DNA of 64,000 nt, from IMG/VR virus record IMGVR_UViG_3300032331_002637, positions 1 to 64,000 of that record; one strand, 5' to 3'. The stretch's first letter is position 1. The number at the start of each line of letters is the position of its first letter. The stretch comes from a virus. The notes beneath the pieces were generated by a model that was not told the origin of the DNA, ran no database searches, and worked only from the letters and a program-made list of their open reading frames with translations. A program made the position numbers and the translations under genes. Shown one piece after another: positions 32,422 through 41,674 of the stretch.

Positions 32422-35400
32422 ATGGCGAGTATAGAAAAAAGAATAGATAAGCTCCTTAGTAAGGATTTTACAACAGTTAGCTCTGATGAAATAATCAATA
32501 TAATAACTGACGGGAAAGTATCAAATTTACCTTATGATGATTTACAATCAGAAGAGGGATTTAATAAGGAACTTGAAAAAAATCAGAAAGAGGTAGAGAA
32601 TATATTAGCAAGCTTAGAACCACAGAAGCCTCCTATTTCTATGAAAATGATAGAGAAATTGGCTTGTAATTATGAAGGTGATGATTTGTACAGTGTTATA
32701 TTACTCGAATCTTTAAAAAAAGAAAAACCAAAATTATATAAAGAATTAATATCTTCTGACGAATTTAAAAATAATTCTGCAATAACAGAGAAAGATCTTG
32801 GAGTAACTGTAACTAATACTAAATCTTTTAAATACCAATACAAAATACCTTCTTCGGGTATTATTAAATTTCTTGAGGCAAAAAATCCCGATTTTTTAGA
32901 AATTGCTAATGAGAAAATTTTTGATAATATGGATCCTTTATTGTTAGGTAAACCTTCTAATTCGGGAGCCAGAAAGAAAAGAGAAATGAATGTGCTTGGA
33001 TTTAAAATTCCTTTGGAATTTATAATGTCTGGTAAAAAAGTAGTACATGTTAAAATAGGAAGTGAAAAACAAACTAAAAAAGAAGCTTTAGATAAGATCA
33101 ATAGCGTACTAGATAAACAATATAAGAATTCAAAGCCTTGTGATTTTGAAGGTCTTGGTGAAAATATTAGATCAGAAAGATCAGAAAGATTAGATGACTA
33201 TGATTCAAATTTCTTTCCTGATGGTGATGACCCTATATTAGATGATGATTGTTTACCCGGTGTTCCTGAAGATCCTATTACAGGAGATCCTATAGTAACA
33301 GCGGATACATTTAACAACTTAACTGAAGATTTTTGTGATCCTCCCGAATACGATTTTACAGATGCTAATGGAGATGAATTAGATCCAGTAGGTAATCAAG
33401 TTGATGTGGATGCAATAGATGCTTGTATAGATTCGGCATTAAAAAAATCCAAAAAGATTGAAGACGATAGCAAACTATTAGCTAGATGGAATCTTATTGA
33501 AAGAAGTTTAGAAGAAATATTTTATCACTACGAAATAATATATGAGTATCAAAAGACATTATCAGAAAACTGGAGAAATAGAATTCCTGTGAATCCAGGA
33601 GGTGGTCCTAGTAATCTTGATCTTGCAATTAGTATATTAACATATAATGATACCATAAAAGAAATTGATAAAGATATTGCTGATCAGAAACAAAAAAATG
33701 ATGCGGACAAGAAAAATTTTATTCAAGAGAACGACATATTTACTGAGGATATTTTTCTTTTAAGTGGACTTGACACTGAATTAAATACGATAGAATTAAC
33801 TAATCTATTTAACTATCAAATACAGGCTAATAAATCACCTATACGTTATGATTCAACAACACAATCATGGCCAGTTTCTGAAGGTGTTAGTGATTTTCAA
33901 AAAAATGTAGAGTCAATAAGAGTTATATTAATAGAGAAAGGATTTATATCTAATTTAATAAATGATAGAGATCAGAAGGTTTCTTTAAGAGATGCTGACC
34001 TTGTCACTTTAAAAAATAGACTAGGCAGAAATGTAACATATAATGATCTTGAGAGTGGATTCACGTCTGGCAGTTCAGTAGCTACAGAAACATCAGGTTC
34101 TAGTGGATCATCAGGCTCAAGTGGTACTTCAGGTTCTTCAGGAACTAGTGGTAGCTCAGGTTCAAGTGGAACAGACAATACAGCTGAAAGGGTTTTTAAA
34201 AGTGCTTTGGTTAATGGAACATCTGCTAATACTTATGATTCTTATGGATATGAATTTTTAGAAAAATTAAAAGAATTCTCTGTAAGATTTAAAAAAGTAG
34301 AATTTAATAACAGCTTAGGAGAATTACAATTTGAGCTTTCTTTTATGACAGATTATGGGCGTCCGCTTCCGTATGAGATAGTAGAAAAACCAGCACCCAT
34401 ATCTTTTAAAAATAAAGTGACTAAGCCTATGAGCAAAGTTTCTGAGCCTGATATAAAGAAAATAAAGATTGGTAACGAATATGCAGGTAATGGTGGATTA
34501 TTAGCTAATACATCTCCTTCTTATTTAAAAAGCTATAAATTCATAAAAATAAATAACATTAAAACAGTAGAACCCGATATTGCTAATTTTTATGATTTCA
34601 TTGAGACTATCATAAAAAAAGATGATAGCAAATCAGCAATAATTAAAAAAATAGTTGATGATAGAGGTATTTTATACGGGCAACTTATAGAAAAATCTGC
34701 TTCTCCTTGGTTATTTTTTACAGCTGAAGAAAGAGGAGATAACGATTCTAGAGATCCTGCAAAAACTAGACCTTCCAGTTTTACTAAAGACGGTGACCCA
34801 AATAAAACTTTTACTGATTTTTGGGGAAAATTTAAAGATAAATGGGACAGTAAATATAAGGAGAATAAAACAAGATATATTGATCCTGCAATGGTAGCAT
34901 TAAAAAATGAAGCTAGAAAAGCAGGGGAAGGCTTGGGTAAGACATTGCCGACTAGTGATGCTATAGGAGTTAGAATATTCGAAAACTATTTCGATGTTAA
35001 ACAAAAATACGAGCAAATTCAGTACATTATATTATATGTAGCACAAAAAAGAGCTGAGATAGAAGGATCTTTAAGTCCTGAGAATTTGAGTAAATCTTTC
35101 TCTGATGTTAAATGCTCAGGAGGAGATGGACAAGGAAATGGGGATGATCCAGAAAACTGCCCACCTAAATGTTGTGGACCTGCTGGTACGGATTTTAATT
35201 CTGAAAATTATTTAACTTCTGCAGGACCAAGTTCAGATTGCCCTACGATGTATCAAAAATGCTGGTGGAAGCAATTCTGTAAAGATTTAACAAAAGTCGG
35301 CTTGCTTCCTTATCCTAACGGATTACCTCCTATTGAAGATCCTAAGTATTTCTTGGCAGCTGGTCCTAGTGTTAGATTGGGATTGAAATATTGGCCTGTA

Positions 35401-37593
35401 GGATATTTACCTCCTGCATTTATTCCTATACCTTTTGCTAATCCAGTAGACGGACTTCCTTATATAAGAATTCCGTTACCTATGATATGGACAACTATAC
35501 CACCTATACTTATTCCTTTGCCATTTAATTTAGGTATAATTGTTATATTCATTCCCCTAATAGGCGGATTTATGCCTACACCTCTAGTTTATATAAAGGA
35601 ATTTATTTTTGGTAACTCTTTATTTCTTACTGGAATAAGAGGACCTAGATTTATACCAAGAAAATCTGATCCACAAATAAAAGATTCATTAGAAAAAATT
35701 AAACAAGCTCTTAGCTTTGGTATTCCTGACAAGTTAATTCCTTTACCTGGATTTGGATTAGATAATCTGGATTCAGCTACTAGGGTTTTAGGAGATATAC
35801 AAGGAAATTTAACTAAGATTTTTGATAGTGTTCCTCCTCCTGGTAATATACAGGCTTTAAGAGATTTACAAGGAATGGAGAGGGGTTTAAAAGAAGCAAT
35901 TAGGGAAAAAAAGAGAGATTATGATAAAAAATATGCTCTTATAGATCTTCCTGCTCCTAATTTTGAAGAAGACAATGAAAAATTAAAAGAATTAATTAGG
36001 GAGAGAAAGAATGTACTTAAAAAAGTAATTAATGAATATATTGATAAAGGTATACCTAATCCTAAATCTATTTATTTTCCTAAGGACAAGGATAAATTAA
36101 AGATAGACATTCCAGGTATTATTAAGTCTTTAAGAATACTAAAGGAGATGCGAGCAAGCTTTATACCTACTCATTGCTCAGATTATATAAATTTTAAAGA
36201 TGAAATGAGGGAGATCTTAAAGTTAATGAAGATAATTTGTCCCCCAAAATATTTCTTAGAAAATCAAGAAGTTTCCAATGTTAATAAGATATTTCTTAGA
36301 ATAGAGAAAGACCCTAGATTAATGAATGAGGATGAGTTTTCTGAGCTAGTTAAAGAAATAAAAGGTGTCTCATTAATTATTACTAATATAATATTAAGAG
36401 GTAATAAATTTTCAGTGATTAAAAAAATGAGAAAAGGTGCTTTCTCTATAATAGATGACTGCGGTTATCAGGGAAATTTTTTATTCCCTCCTATAAAAAT
36501 AACAAATTCTGCACCTAAGGCATTAAAGTTCATAAATGTAAAAAACCCAATAATAGAAGCTATTTATCTTAGACTGATGGCAGGAATGTCAAAGGCTCAA
36601 TATAAACCTGAGGACTTTGCAAAATATGTAAGGTATAATGGAGAAACCCCTTTATTAGTTATAAGGGTTAAGGATCTTAAAAAACTAGTAGCTAAAAAGC
36701 TAGGATTAAGTAAAAGAGGACCTTTTGATTCAGAAAGACCCTTAGATAAAGAAGAACCCCTAATTTCTAAATTCCCACACCCGGAAGGACCTTTATGTTG
36801 TTTGGAATCTTTAAATGGTGGATTCGGTAATGCTGTTGCTGCATTTGAACTTCCCACAGTATTCCCCCTTAAACAAGATCAGATTTCACAGACTCCTGGA
36901 TTAGGGGGAATGATTCAGGTAACCATACCGGGTAAGGTGATTAAGTCATTTATAAAAGAATCAATAATTAAATTAATAGATAATGGTCTATTGGAAAAAA
37001 TGATACCTGAAATAAATGATCCTCTATCTCCTAAATTTATAAATATGGATCCTTCGGATATTCAGAAGATAACTAGGAATATAGTTAGAGATTTATTTAA
37101 CCCAGATTCTCCCGACATACCTAAATTTTTAAATATTATTAAAGCACCGCCATTTCCTTTGGCAAGACCTACTGACATGGTAGAACAAGCGTTAATAGGT
37201 TTGGGTGCACCTCCTGCTGCTAGAATAGTTTTTAATAATTTTTGGAAGTATTACAAATCTTTGCCTAAGACTCCTTTGGGTGATATAATAACGCTTCCTG
37301 CAATAGAGTTATCTGCTAGTATATTAAATAAAATTCCTTGGCCTTTAACAGTACTTATTGGAAGAAGTGTAGTGAATTTACTAAATCCAATAGCTATGTC
37401 TGACGATCATCCAGTATGGAGAAGAATGAGTCTTAAAAATGTTTATTATGTTATTTACTTGGATGAATTTTTAAGAAGCGCTGCTGATGTATCTGGGCTA
37501 TTTAAGTTCTTTTTAGGATCAGCGGATCCAGTATACCCTATACCAGAATTTCCATCAGAGCTTAAAAAAGCATTAAACATAAAAAAATATTAA
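32422..37593 (+). CDS. Giant baseplate or tail protein (1723 aa), family unknown
   Basis: No family was recognised. In order: a Lys/Glu-rich helical N-terminus (1-550); a Gly/Ser/Thr linker at about 555-583 made of SSG and TSG units; a mixed domain (600-880); a Cys-rich knot at about 895-960 (CPPKCCGPAG, CPTMYQKCWWKQFC); and a striking hydrophobic Pro-rich stretch at about 990-1075 (LPPAFIPIPFANPVDGLPYI, IPPILIPLPFNLGIIVIFIP). After that come charged coiled helices (1090-1300) and a C-terminal domain. Placement between the spike and gp25-like genes argues for a baseplate role; the length would also suit a tape-measure-like protein. The hydrophobic segment could insert into the host membrane. 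Confidence 0.55.
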   Translation: MASIEKRIDKLLSKDFTTVSSDEIINIITDGKVSNLPYDDLQSEEGFNKELEKNQKEVENILASLEPQKPPISMKMIEKLACNYEGDDLYSVILLESLKKEKPKLYKELISSDEFKNNSAITEKDLGVTVTNTKSFKYQYKIPSSGIIKFLEAKNPDFLEIANEKIFDNMDPLLLGKPSNSGARKKREMNVLGFKIPLEFIMSGKKVVHVKIGSEKQTKKEALDKINSVLDKQYKNSKPCDFEGLGENIRSERSERLDDYDSNFFPDGDDPILDDDCLPGVPEDPITGDPIVTADTFNNLTEDFCDPPEYDFTDANGDELDPVGNQVDVDAIDACIDSALKKSKKIEDDSKLLARWNLIERSLEEIFYHYEIIYEYQKTLSENWRNRIPVNPGGGPSNLDLAISILTYNDTIKEIDKDIADQKQKNDADKKNFIQENDIFTEDIFLLSGLDTELNTIELTNLFNYQIQANKSPIRYDSTTQSWPVSEGVSDFQKNVESIRVILIEKGFISNLINDRDQKVSLRDADLVTLKNRLGRNVTYNDLESGFTSGSSVATETSGSSGSSGSSGTSGSSGTSGSSGSSGTDNTAERVFKSALVNGTSANTYDSYGYEFLEKLKEFSVRFKKVEFNNSLGELQFELSFMTDYGRPLPYEIVEKPAPISFKNKVTKPMSKVSEPDIKKIKIGNEYAGNGGLLANTSPSYLKSYKFIKINNIKTVEPDIANFYDFIETIIKKDDSKSAIIKKIVDDRGILYGQLIEKSASPWLFFTAEERGDNDSRDPAKTRPSSFTKDGDPNKTFTDFWGKFKDKWDSKYKENKTRYIDPAMVALKNEARKAGEGLGKTLPTSDAIGVRIFENYFDVKQKYEQIQYIILYVAQKRAEIEGSLSPENLSKSFSDVKCSGGDGQGNGDDPENCPPKCCGPAGTDFNSENYLTSAGPSSDCPTMYQKCWWKQFCKDLTKVGLLPYPNGLPPIEDPKYFLAAGPSVRLGLKYWPVGYLPPAFIPIPFANPVDGLPYIRIPLPMIWTTIPPILIPLPFNLGIIVIFIPLIGGFMPTPLVYIKEFIFGNSLFLTGIRGPRFIPRKSDPQIKDSLEKIKQALSFGIPDKLIPLPGFGLDNLDSATRVLGDIQGNLTKIFDSVPPPGNIQALRDLQGMERGLKEAIREKKRDYDKKYALIDLPAPNFEEDNEKLKELIRERKNVLKKVINEYIDKGIPNPKSIYFPKDKDKLKIDIPGIIKSLRILKEMRASFIPTHCSDYINFKDEMREILKLMKIICPPKYFLENQEVSNVNKIFLRIEKDPRLMNEDEFSELVKEIKGVSLIITNIILRGNKFSVIKKMRKGAFSIIDDCGYQGNFLFPPIKITNSAPKALKFINVKNPIIEAIYLRLMAGMSKAQYKPEDFAKYVRYNGETPLLVIRVKDLKKLVAKKLGLSKRGPFDSERPLDKEEPLISKFPHPEGPLCCLESLNGGFGNAVAAFELPTVFPLKQDQISQTPGLGGMIQVTIPGKVIKSFIKESIIKLIDNGLLEKMIPEINDPLSPKFINMDPSDIQKITRNIVRDLFNPDSPDIPKFLNIIKAPPFPLARPTDMVEQALIGLGAPPAARIVFNNFWKYYKSLPKTPLGDIITLPAIELSASILNKIPWPLTVLIGRSVVNLLNPIAMSDDHPVWRRMSLKNVYYVIYLDEFLRSAADVSGLFKFFLGSADPVYPIPEFPSELKKALNIKKY

Positions 37594-37649
37594 AAACTTG
37601 GAAATTTTATCTACTCTTAATACTAAAATAAATACAAACTCTAAATAAA

Positions 37650-38759
37650 ATGAAAAATAAAAATTTTAGCTGCTTTGAATATGAAGCAAATGAAAGAGAA
37701 AGATTGAAAAATCTTTATTCTGAAACTTTCCCTGAGACAGACACAAAGATGTCAGGTAAAGATTTACAAGAGAATAGCTCAGAAAGAATTGTAGTTACTG
37801 GATATGATAGCGAAAAAGGAGTAGCATTAGGCGAAACTGCATTCGGACAAACAATTATAATCGATACAAAGAAGGAAGAAAAGCATATGAGAAAGCTTGG
37901 GTATCCTGCTATAGAAATTATACCAGGACAGGTTCTTGATGTTGTTATTCACAAAGATGCCTCGGGATCATTCAACGGATCTGTTTCAGCAGGATATGAG
38001 AAAGCTTTAAAAATAGAATTGCATAGATCTATTAGAGAAGAAGACTGCGCATTTAAAGTGAAGGTTAAAAATGTTTGTAATGGAGGATTTATAGTTGATC
38101 TTTCAGGTATTGAATGCTTCTTACCTGGTAGTTTAGCTGCTGCTAATAGAATCATGAACTTTGCTGATTATGTTGGAAAAGATCTCACTGTTATGATAGA
38201 GATATACGATCAAAAGAGAGATATTTTTGTTGTATCGTTTAAAAAATATCTTAAAAAGATTATTAATTCTGAAGTGAAAAATCTTTCATTCTCTAAAAAA
38301 TATGAAGGTAAAGTTACAGGAGCTTCTGGAAATAATATTTTTGTTGAATGGGAAGAAATCTATACAGGTATTATTTCAATTGACGAAAACAACAGAACAA
38401 AATTAGAAGCTTTACAAACAGGGGATTTAGTTGAATTTTATGTTGTAGATATTAAAAATCCGCAAAGAATAGGTCTTTCTATTTTAGAACCTAATGATAA
38501 GTTAAAGAATATTCAAAATTTAAAAGATACCTCATCTCAAGTTTTAGGCGAAAATACTGAATTAAAAACTTACAAAGCAGAGATTACTAAATTAAAGACA
38601 TTTGGTGTGTTCGTTAAAATCGAGAATGGTCTATCCGGACTTATCGAAAAAGAAAAATTGGTAAAAGATATTAAAGACTACGAAGTTGGTCAATCTGTTA
38701 ATTGTTCAATATCGAGTGTAGATACAGCTACTCTTAAAATACAATTGACCGAGGTTTAA
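37650..38759 (+). CDS. S1-domain RNA-binding protein, four repeats (369 aa)
   Basis: Four S1/OB repeats can be read: about 47-115, 130-200 (FKVKVKNVCNGGFIVDLSGI, ECFLPGS), 215-285 (KKYEGKVTGASGNNIFVEWE, TGIISIDE) and 305-369 (YKAEITKLKTFGVFVKIENG, LSGLIEKEKL). The last is the most canonical. Ribosomal protein bS1 has six such repeats and helps unstructured or A/U-rich leaders reach the ribosome. A phage-made S1-like protein could redirect ribosomes to phage mRNAs, most of which here lack a clear Shine-Dalgarno site. It lies 56 bases after the giant tail gene and is followed by a strong terminator. A role in transcription or RNA processing is also possible. Confidence 0.82.
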   Translation: MKNKNFSCFEYEANERERLKNLYSETFPETDTKMSGKDLQENSSERIVVTGYDSEKGVALGETAFGQTIIIDTKKEEKHMRKLGYPAIEIIPGQVLDVVIHKDASGSFNGSVSAGYEKALKIELHRSIREEDCAFKVKVKNVCNGGFIVDLSGIECFLPGSLAAANRIMNFADYVGKDLTVMIEIYDQKRDIFVVSFKKYLKKIINSEVKNLSFSKKYEGKVTGASGNNIFVEWEEIYTGIISIDENNRTKLEALQTGDLVEFYVVDIKNPQRIGLSILEPNDKLKNIQNLKDTSSQVLGENTELKTYKAEITKLKTFGVFVKIENGLSGLIEKEKLVKDIKDYEVGQSVNCSISSVDTATLKIQLTEV

Positions 38760-38787
38760 TATTAATATTTAATAATATTTTTGAATT

Positions 38788-38820
38788 AGAGTTTTACTTA
38801 TAAGTAAAACTCTTTTTTTT
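38788..38820 (+). terminator. Rho-independent terminator after the S1-domain gene
   Basis: AGAGTTTTACTTA (38788-38800) is followed directly by its perfect reverse complement (38801-38813), which runs into a tract of eight or nine T (38812-38820). The stem can close to about 11 base pairs with a four-base loop. It lies 28 bases after the stop at 38759. It is the only strong terminator I found in the window. Confidence 0.85.
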
Positions 38821-38916
38821 GTGATTATCTAGAGGTAATTTATTATCGTTTTTAATTGATAATACAAATAAGAAATAAAGATATAAAAAGCTAAAAGGGT
38901 TTATCTTTTCTTTTAC

Positions 38917-38926
38917 GAATATATAG
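38917..38926 (+). promoter_or_regulatory. GAATATATAG element upstream of the amidoligase-like gene
   Basis: GAATATATAG ends four bases before the ATG at 38930 and recurs exactly at 41658-41667 upstream of the gp25-like gene. It lies downstream of the terminator at 38788-38820, so a new transcript must start in this 110-base spacer. A late-promoter-like role is inferred. Confidence 0.4.
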
Positions 38927-38929
38927 TAT

Positions 38930-40357
38930 ATGGATATTAGCACAAGAGATTTTTTATACTCTGCCCAATGTGGTTTTGAATTTGAGTTTTTTAGTAACTT
39001 AAATAGAAACGAGATAGCAGATTCGCTAGGGAAAACTTTAGGTAAAAAAATTCTTCTATTTAGTAAGTATCATTCAGGTTTTAAACCCACTAAGGATATT
39101 TTTAAATTAGAACCAGATTACTCAGGAGGATCTAAGATGACCGAATTAATAACTGGGCCTTTACCTTATTTTGAAGCGATAGTGATTCTTATAAAGACTC
39201 TTAAGTGGATTGATATGTATGGATATACAGATAAGAAATGTGCATTCCAATTTGGAATAAGCATCGATACATCTATATTCCCTGAGGTTCCTCCGGTATC
39301 TCAAATAAACCCTCTTAAATTTATTTTAGGATTCGATGAGAATATTATCTATAAAAGATTCCCAGAAAGAGCTGGATCTTTGTATGCTAAATCTATAAAA
39401 AGAATATTACCTGCTAATAAATTTGTAGATCCTTCAAATATTTCATTTATAGATAAGAATCTTTTCGAAATACCAGTAGAAAAAAATATGGGTATAAATT
39501 TTACTAAATTATCGGATGGATATTTTGAAGTGAGATATTTAGGAGGTAAAGATTACCAGAGGAAGTACTCAAGTATAAAAGAAATATTAGATTATATAAT
39601 AACATATACTATACAGACTCTTAAGTTTAATAATTCATTCACAGATAATGATTTAAAAGTTCTTAAAATGTTCTTAGCAGAGATCTATAAGAGTTCTTCG
39701 ACATTTATAGATCCTGAATCTTTTCAAAAGAATTACCCACATTTAAATATAATGGTAGATCTTAGATCGGATCCACAAATAGTTAGAACATTTTTCCTGA
39801 CTATTAGAGAAATTCTTTATGATATTATTGTAGATAATGGTATTAAAGAAGGTGTTATTAATTATGATAGTTCATTAGGTAAATTTCAATTGAAGGACGT
39901 AAAAACTACAAGAGCTTATTTACTTAAAGATTATGATATTCTTAATAGTGAAATTTCAGGAAATATATTGAATTGTAGGTTGTTTTCGTGTGATCTTAAC
40001 GACTGTGCTGTTGAAGATTGTGATCTAGTTACTAATAATGAAGTTAAGCGATCTAAGATCATGTATTCGGATATTATGTTTAGTAATGTAGTACACGAAA
40101 CTTATATTGATAACAAAGAGAAGGAAATAAACTGTGAAGTATTTGGTGGAATAATTAGATCCGGGTATATTGGAAAACTTGCTACAATTTCACCAGAGAC
40201 TGAAATAGTTAAAGATGCTGAAGACGATAAAAAAATGAAGGGAAGTTCTAAAAAGAAAGGATTTCCTGATAGAAATGACGGGGAAGCATTATCTAAACCT
40301 GTTAGATTTAGTAACAATAATAGTAAGCCCTCAGGAATTCCTGGGACTAGCTTCTAA
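38930..40357 (+). CDS. Amidoligase-like protein with C-terminal pentapeptide-like region (475 aa)
   Basis: The N-terminal part resembles the amidoligase / glutamine-synthetase-like ATP-grasp-free COOH-NH2 ligases: CGFEFEFF (E17/E19), LEPDYSGG (D63) and MTELITGPLPYFEAI (E72), then CAFQFGISID where the family usually has CGLHVH. Loss of that His pair may mean altered or lost activity. Residues about 310-385 (LNSEISGNILNCRLFSCDLN, DCAVEDCDLV) have five-residue periodicity like a small right-handed beta-helix. A Lys/Ser-rich tail ends the protein. Location among baseplate genes suggests a virion-associated enzyme or a repurposed fold that modifies peptides or proteins. Family call by motif only. 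Confidence 0.55.
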   Translation: MDISTRDFLYSAQCGFEFEFFSNLNRNEIADSLGKTLGKKILLFSKYHSGFKPTKDIFKLEPDYSGGSKMTELITGPLPYFEAIVILIKTLKWIDMYGYTDKKCAFQFGISIDTSIFPEVPPVSQINPLKFILGFDENIIYKRFPERAGSLYAKSIKRILPANKFVDPSNISFIDKNLFEIPVEKNMGINFTKLSDGYFEVRYLGGKDYQRKYSSIKEILDYIITYTIQTLKFNNSFTDNDLKVLKMFLAEIYKSSSTFIDPESFQKNYPHLNIMVDLRSDPQIVRTFFLTIREILYDIIVDNGIKEGVINYDSSLGKFQLKDVKTTRAYLLKDYDILNSEISGNILNCRLFSCDLNDCAVEDCDLVTNNEVKRSKIMYSDIMFSNVVHETYIDNKEKEINCEVFGGIIRSGYIGKLATISPETEIVKDAEDDKKMKGSSKKKGFPDRNDGEALSKPVRFSNNNSKPSGIPGTSF

Positions 40358-40374
40358 TTAAATAACCAATTAAA

Positions 40375-41154
40375 ATGACTGAAGCAGACTTAATTCAGGA
40401 AATTAGAGATGATATATCTCATTCTTGTGCATTGCCCTATAACTTAAATGACCAAGAAATAAAAAGAATTATAAAAAGAGCTAGGGCTTATTTTTATGAT
40501 AATTACCAGTATGCAGTAGAAGATAGAATATTTGTACTAGGTAAAGATCTATTTTCTAATCCCTCTTTTAGAGCTACCAGACAAATACAATTGCCATCTT
40601 GTGTGGTATCTGTATATGATGTTAGAGAAGTTAATGGCTCGGGTCTTACCGGTACACCGGATAAAGATTTTGGAGATTCTAAATTATTAGGGTCTGAGCT
40701 TATGTTATCGCCATTTGCAGGAGATAACTTGGTTTATCGTACTGTTCTCTATTCATTCTTTGATTTAGCTAAAGCCTATTTACTAGAGAGTTATGCTTAT
40801 AATTACAATAAGAACACCAAGAAATTAACAATACTTGGTAGAGATCCTAATAGGACTAGTGTAACTGATTCTGGAAGTTCTTCCACATTATTTTCTGGTA
40901 CTGATGTGGGTGTTAAAGCTTGTATAGCTATACCAGAAGAGAGTCTTTATGATGATGAATTATTCGTAAGATTCTGTCTTGCTGAAGCTAAAATTAACAT
41001 TGGTAGGTTATTAGGTACATTCGAATATAACCTCCCAGGTGGTGTTAGAGTTAACTACAGTAATATTCAAACAGCAGGAACAACAGAAAAAGCTGAGATT
41101 ATTCAGATGATCAAAGACGAAAACACACCTAGTTATTTTTTGCAGTGGAATTGA
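40375..41154 (+). CDS. Putative neck or connector structural protein (259 aa)
   Basis: The N-terminal MTEADLIQEIRDDISHSCAL is helical and leads into LNDQEIKRIIKRARAYFYDN, the layout of small head-tail connector proteins. The C-terminal part has YNKNTKKLTILGRDP, CIAIPEESLYDDELFV and LGTFEYNLPGGVRVNYSNIQ, which I recall as a recurrent pattern in large myophage structural proteins without a firm name. It lies 17 bases after the amidoligase-like gene. A neck, connector or baseplate-accessory role is inferred from position. Confidence 0.5.
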   Translation: MTEADLIQEIRDDISHSCALPYNLNDQEIKRIIKRARAYFYDNYQYAVEDRIFVLGKDLFSNPSFRATRQIQLPSCVVSVYDVREVNGSGLTGTPDKDFGDSKLLGSELMLSPFAGDNLVYRTVLYSFFDLAKAYLLESYAYNYNKNTKKLTILGRDPNRTSVTDSGSSSTLFSGTDVGVKACIAIPEESLYDDELFVRFCLAEAKINIGRLLGTFEYNLPGGVRVNYSNIQTAGTTEKAEIIQMIKDENTPSYFLQWN

Positions 41155-41213
41155 AAAATATACATTATATTTGGATATATGACAAGAATGGGAAAAGAAC
41201 AATAAAATAGTAT

Positions 41214-41567
41214 ATGAAAAATTTAATAGAATATAATAGCTTCTTATTAGAATCTAAATCGATTAATGATTCTAGATCCTTTGAGGATAGAGTTAAGTTT
41301 CTTAGGGGTGTATCTGACAATAATAAAAAAATTGCAATAGATTTACAAAAAGAATATTCTAGAGCAAATAAAGGTGTAATAACAGAATTAAATTTACATC
41401 CGGATTTAATTAAGAAGATTAAGGAAAAAAAATACCCAGATGGATTCAGCATGGGTATTGATAAAAATGGATTCTTTGTACATACTCATAGGGCTAGATC
41501 TAAATCACACGAAACTCCTTCTGGTATAACAGCAAAAGAAATGAAATTCATAGATTCTACTGGCTAA
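41214..41567 (+). CDS. Small capsid-targeted protein with THRARSKS motif (117 aa)
   Basis: The N-terminus MKNLIEYNSFLLESKS shows Y-x-x-F followed by L11-L12-E13 and Ser, a good match to a prohead-protease cleavage site. The C-terminal half (GFSMGIDKNGFFVHTHRARS, then FIDSTG) is a compact module I associate with small T4-like marine phage proteins; its function is unknown. The charged middle (RVKFLRGVSDNNKKIAIDLQ) is helical. A GGATATATGAC element lies 31 bases upstream. It is isolated between structural genes and followed by a 107-base spacer. It is probably cleaved and packaged in the head. Confidence 0.65.
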   Translation: MKNLIEYNSFLLESKSINDSRSFEDRVKFLRGVSDNNKKIAIDLQKEYSRANKGVITELNLHPDLIKKIKEKKYPDGFSMGIDKNGFFVHTHRARSKSHETPSGITAKEMKFIDSTG

Positions 41568-41657
41568 TTATTTAAAACTAATAGCGGATTTATTTTAATT
41601 TACCTATCTATAATTATATAAGAAATTGTCATAAAAATATTGCAGATATATTTCTTT

Positions 41658-41667
41658 GAATATATAG
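41658..41667 (+). promoter_or_regulatory. GAATATATAG element upstream of the gp25-like gene
   Basis: Identical decamer to 38917-38926, here seven bases before the ATG at 41675, in a 107-base spacer without other features. The preceding TTTCTTT is also similar to the TTTCTTTT before the other copy. Probable promoter of the gp25-gp6-gp7 run (inferred). Confidence 0.4.
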
Positions 41668-41674
41668 AACTAAG

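Noticed and set aside
32422-37593. Definite tape-measure protein
   Set aside because: Length would allow it, but the Pro-rich hydrophobic and Cys-rich parts and the placement between spike and gp25-like genes do not fit a helical tape measure well enough.
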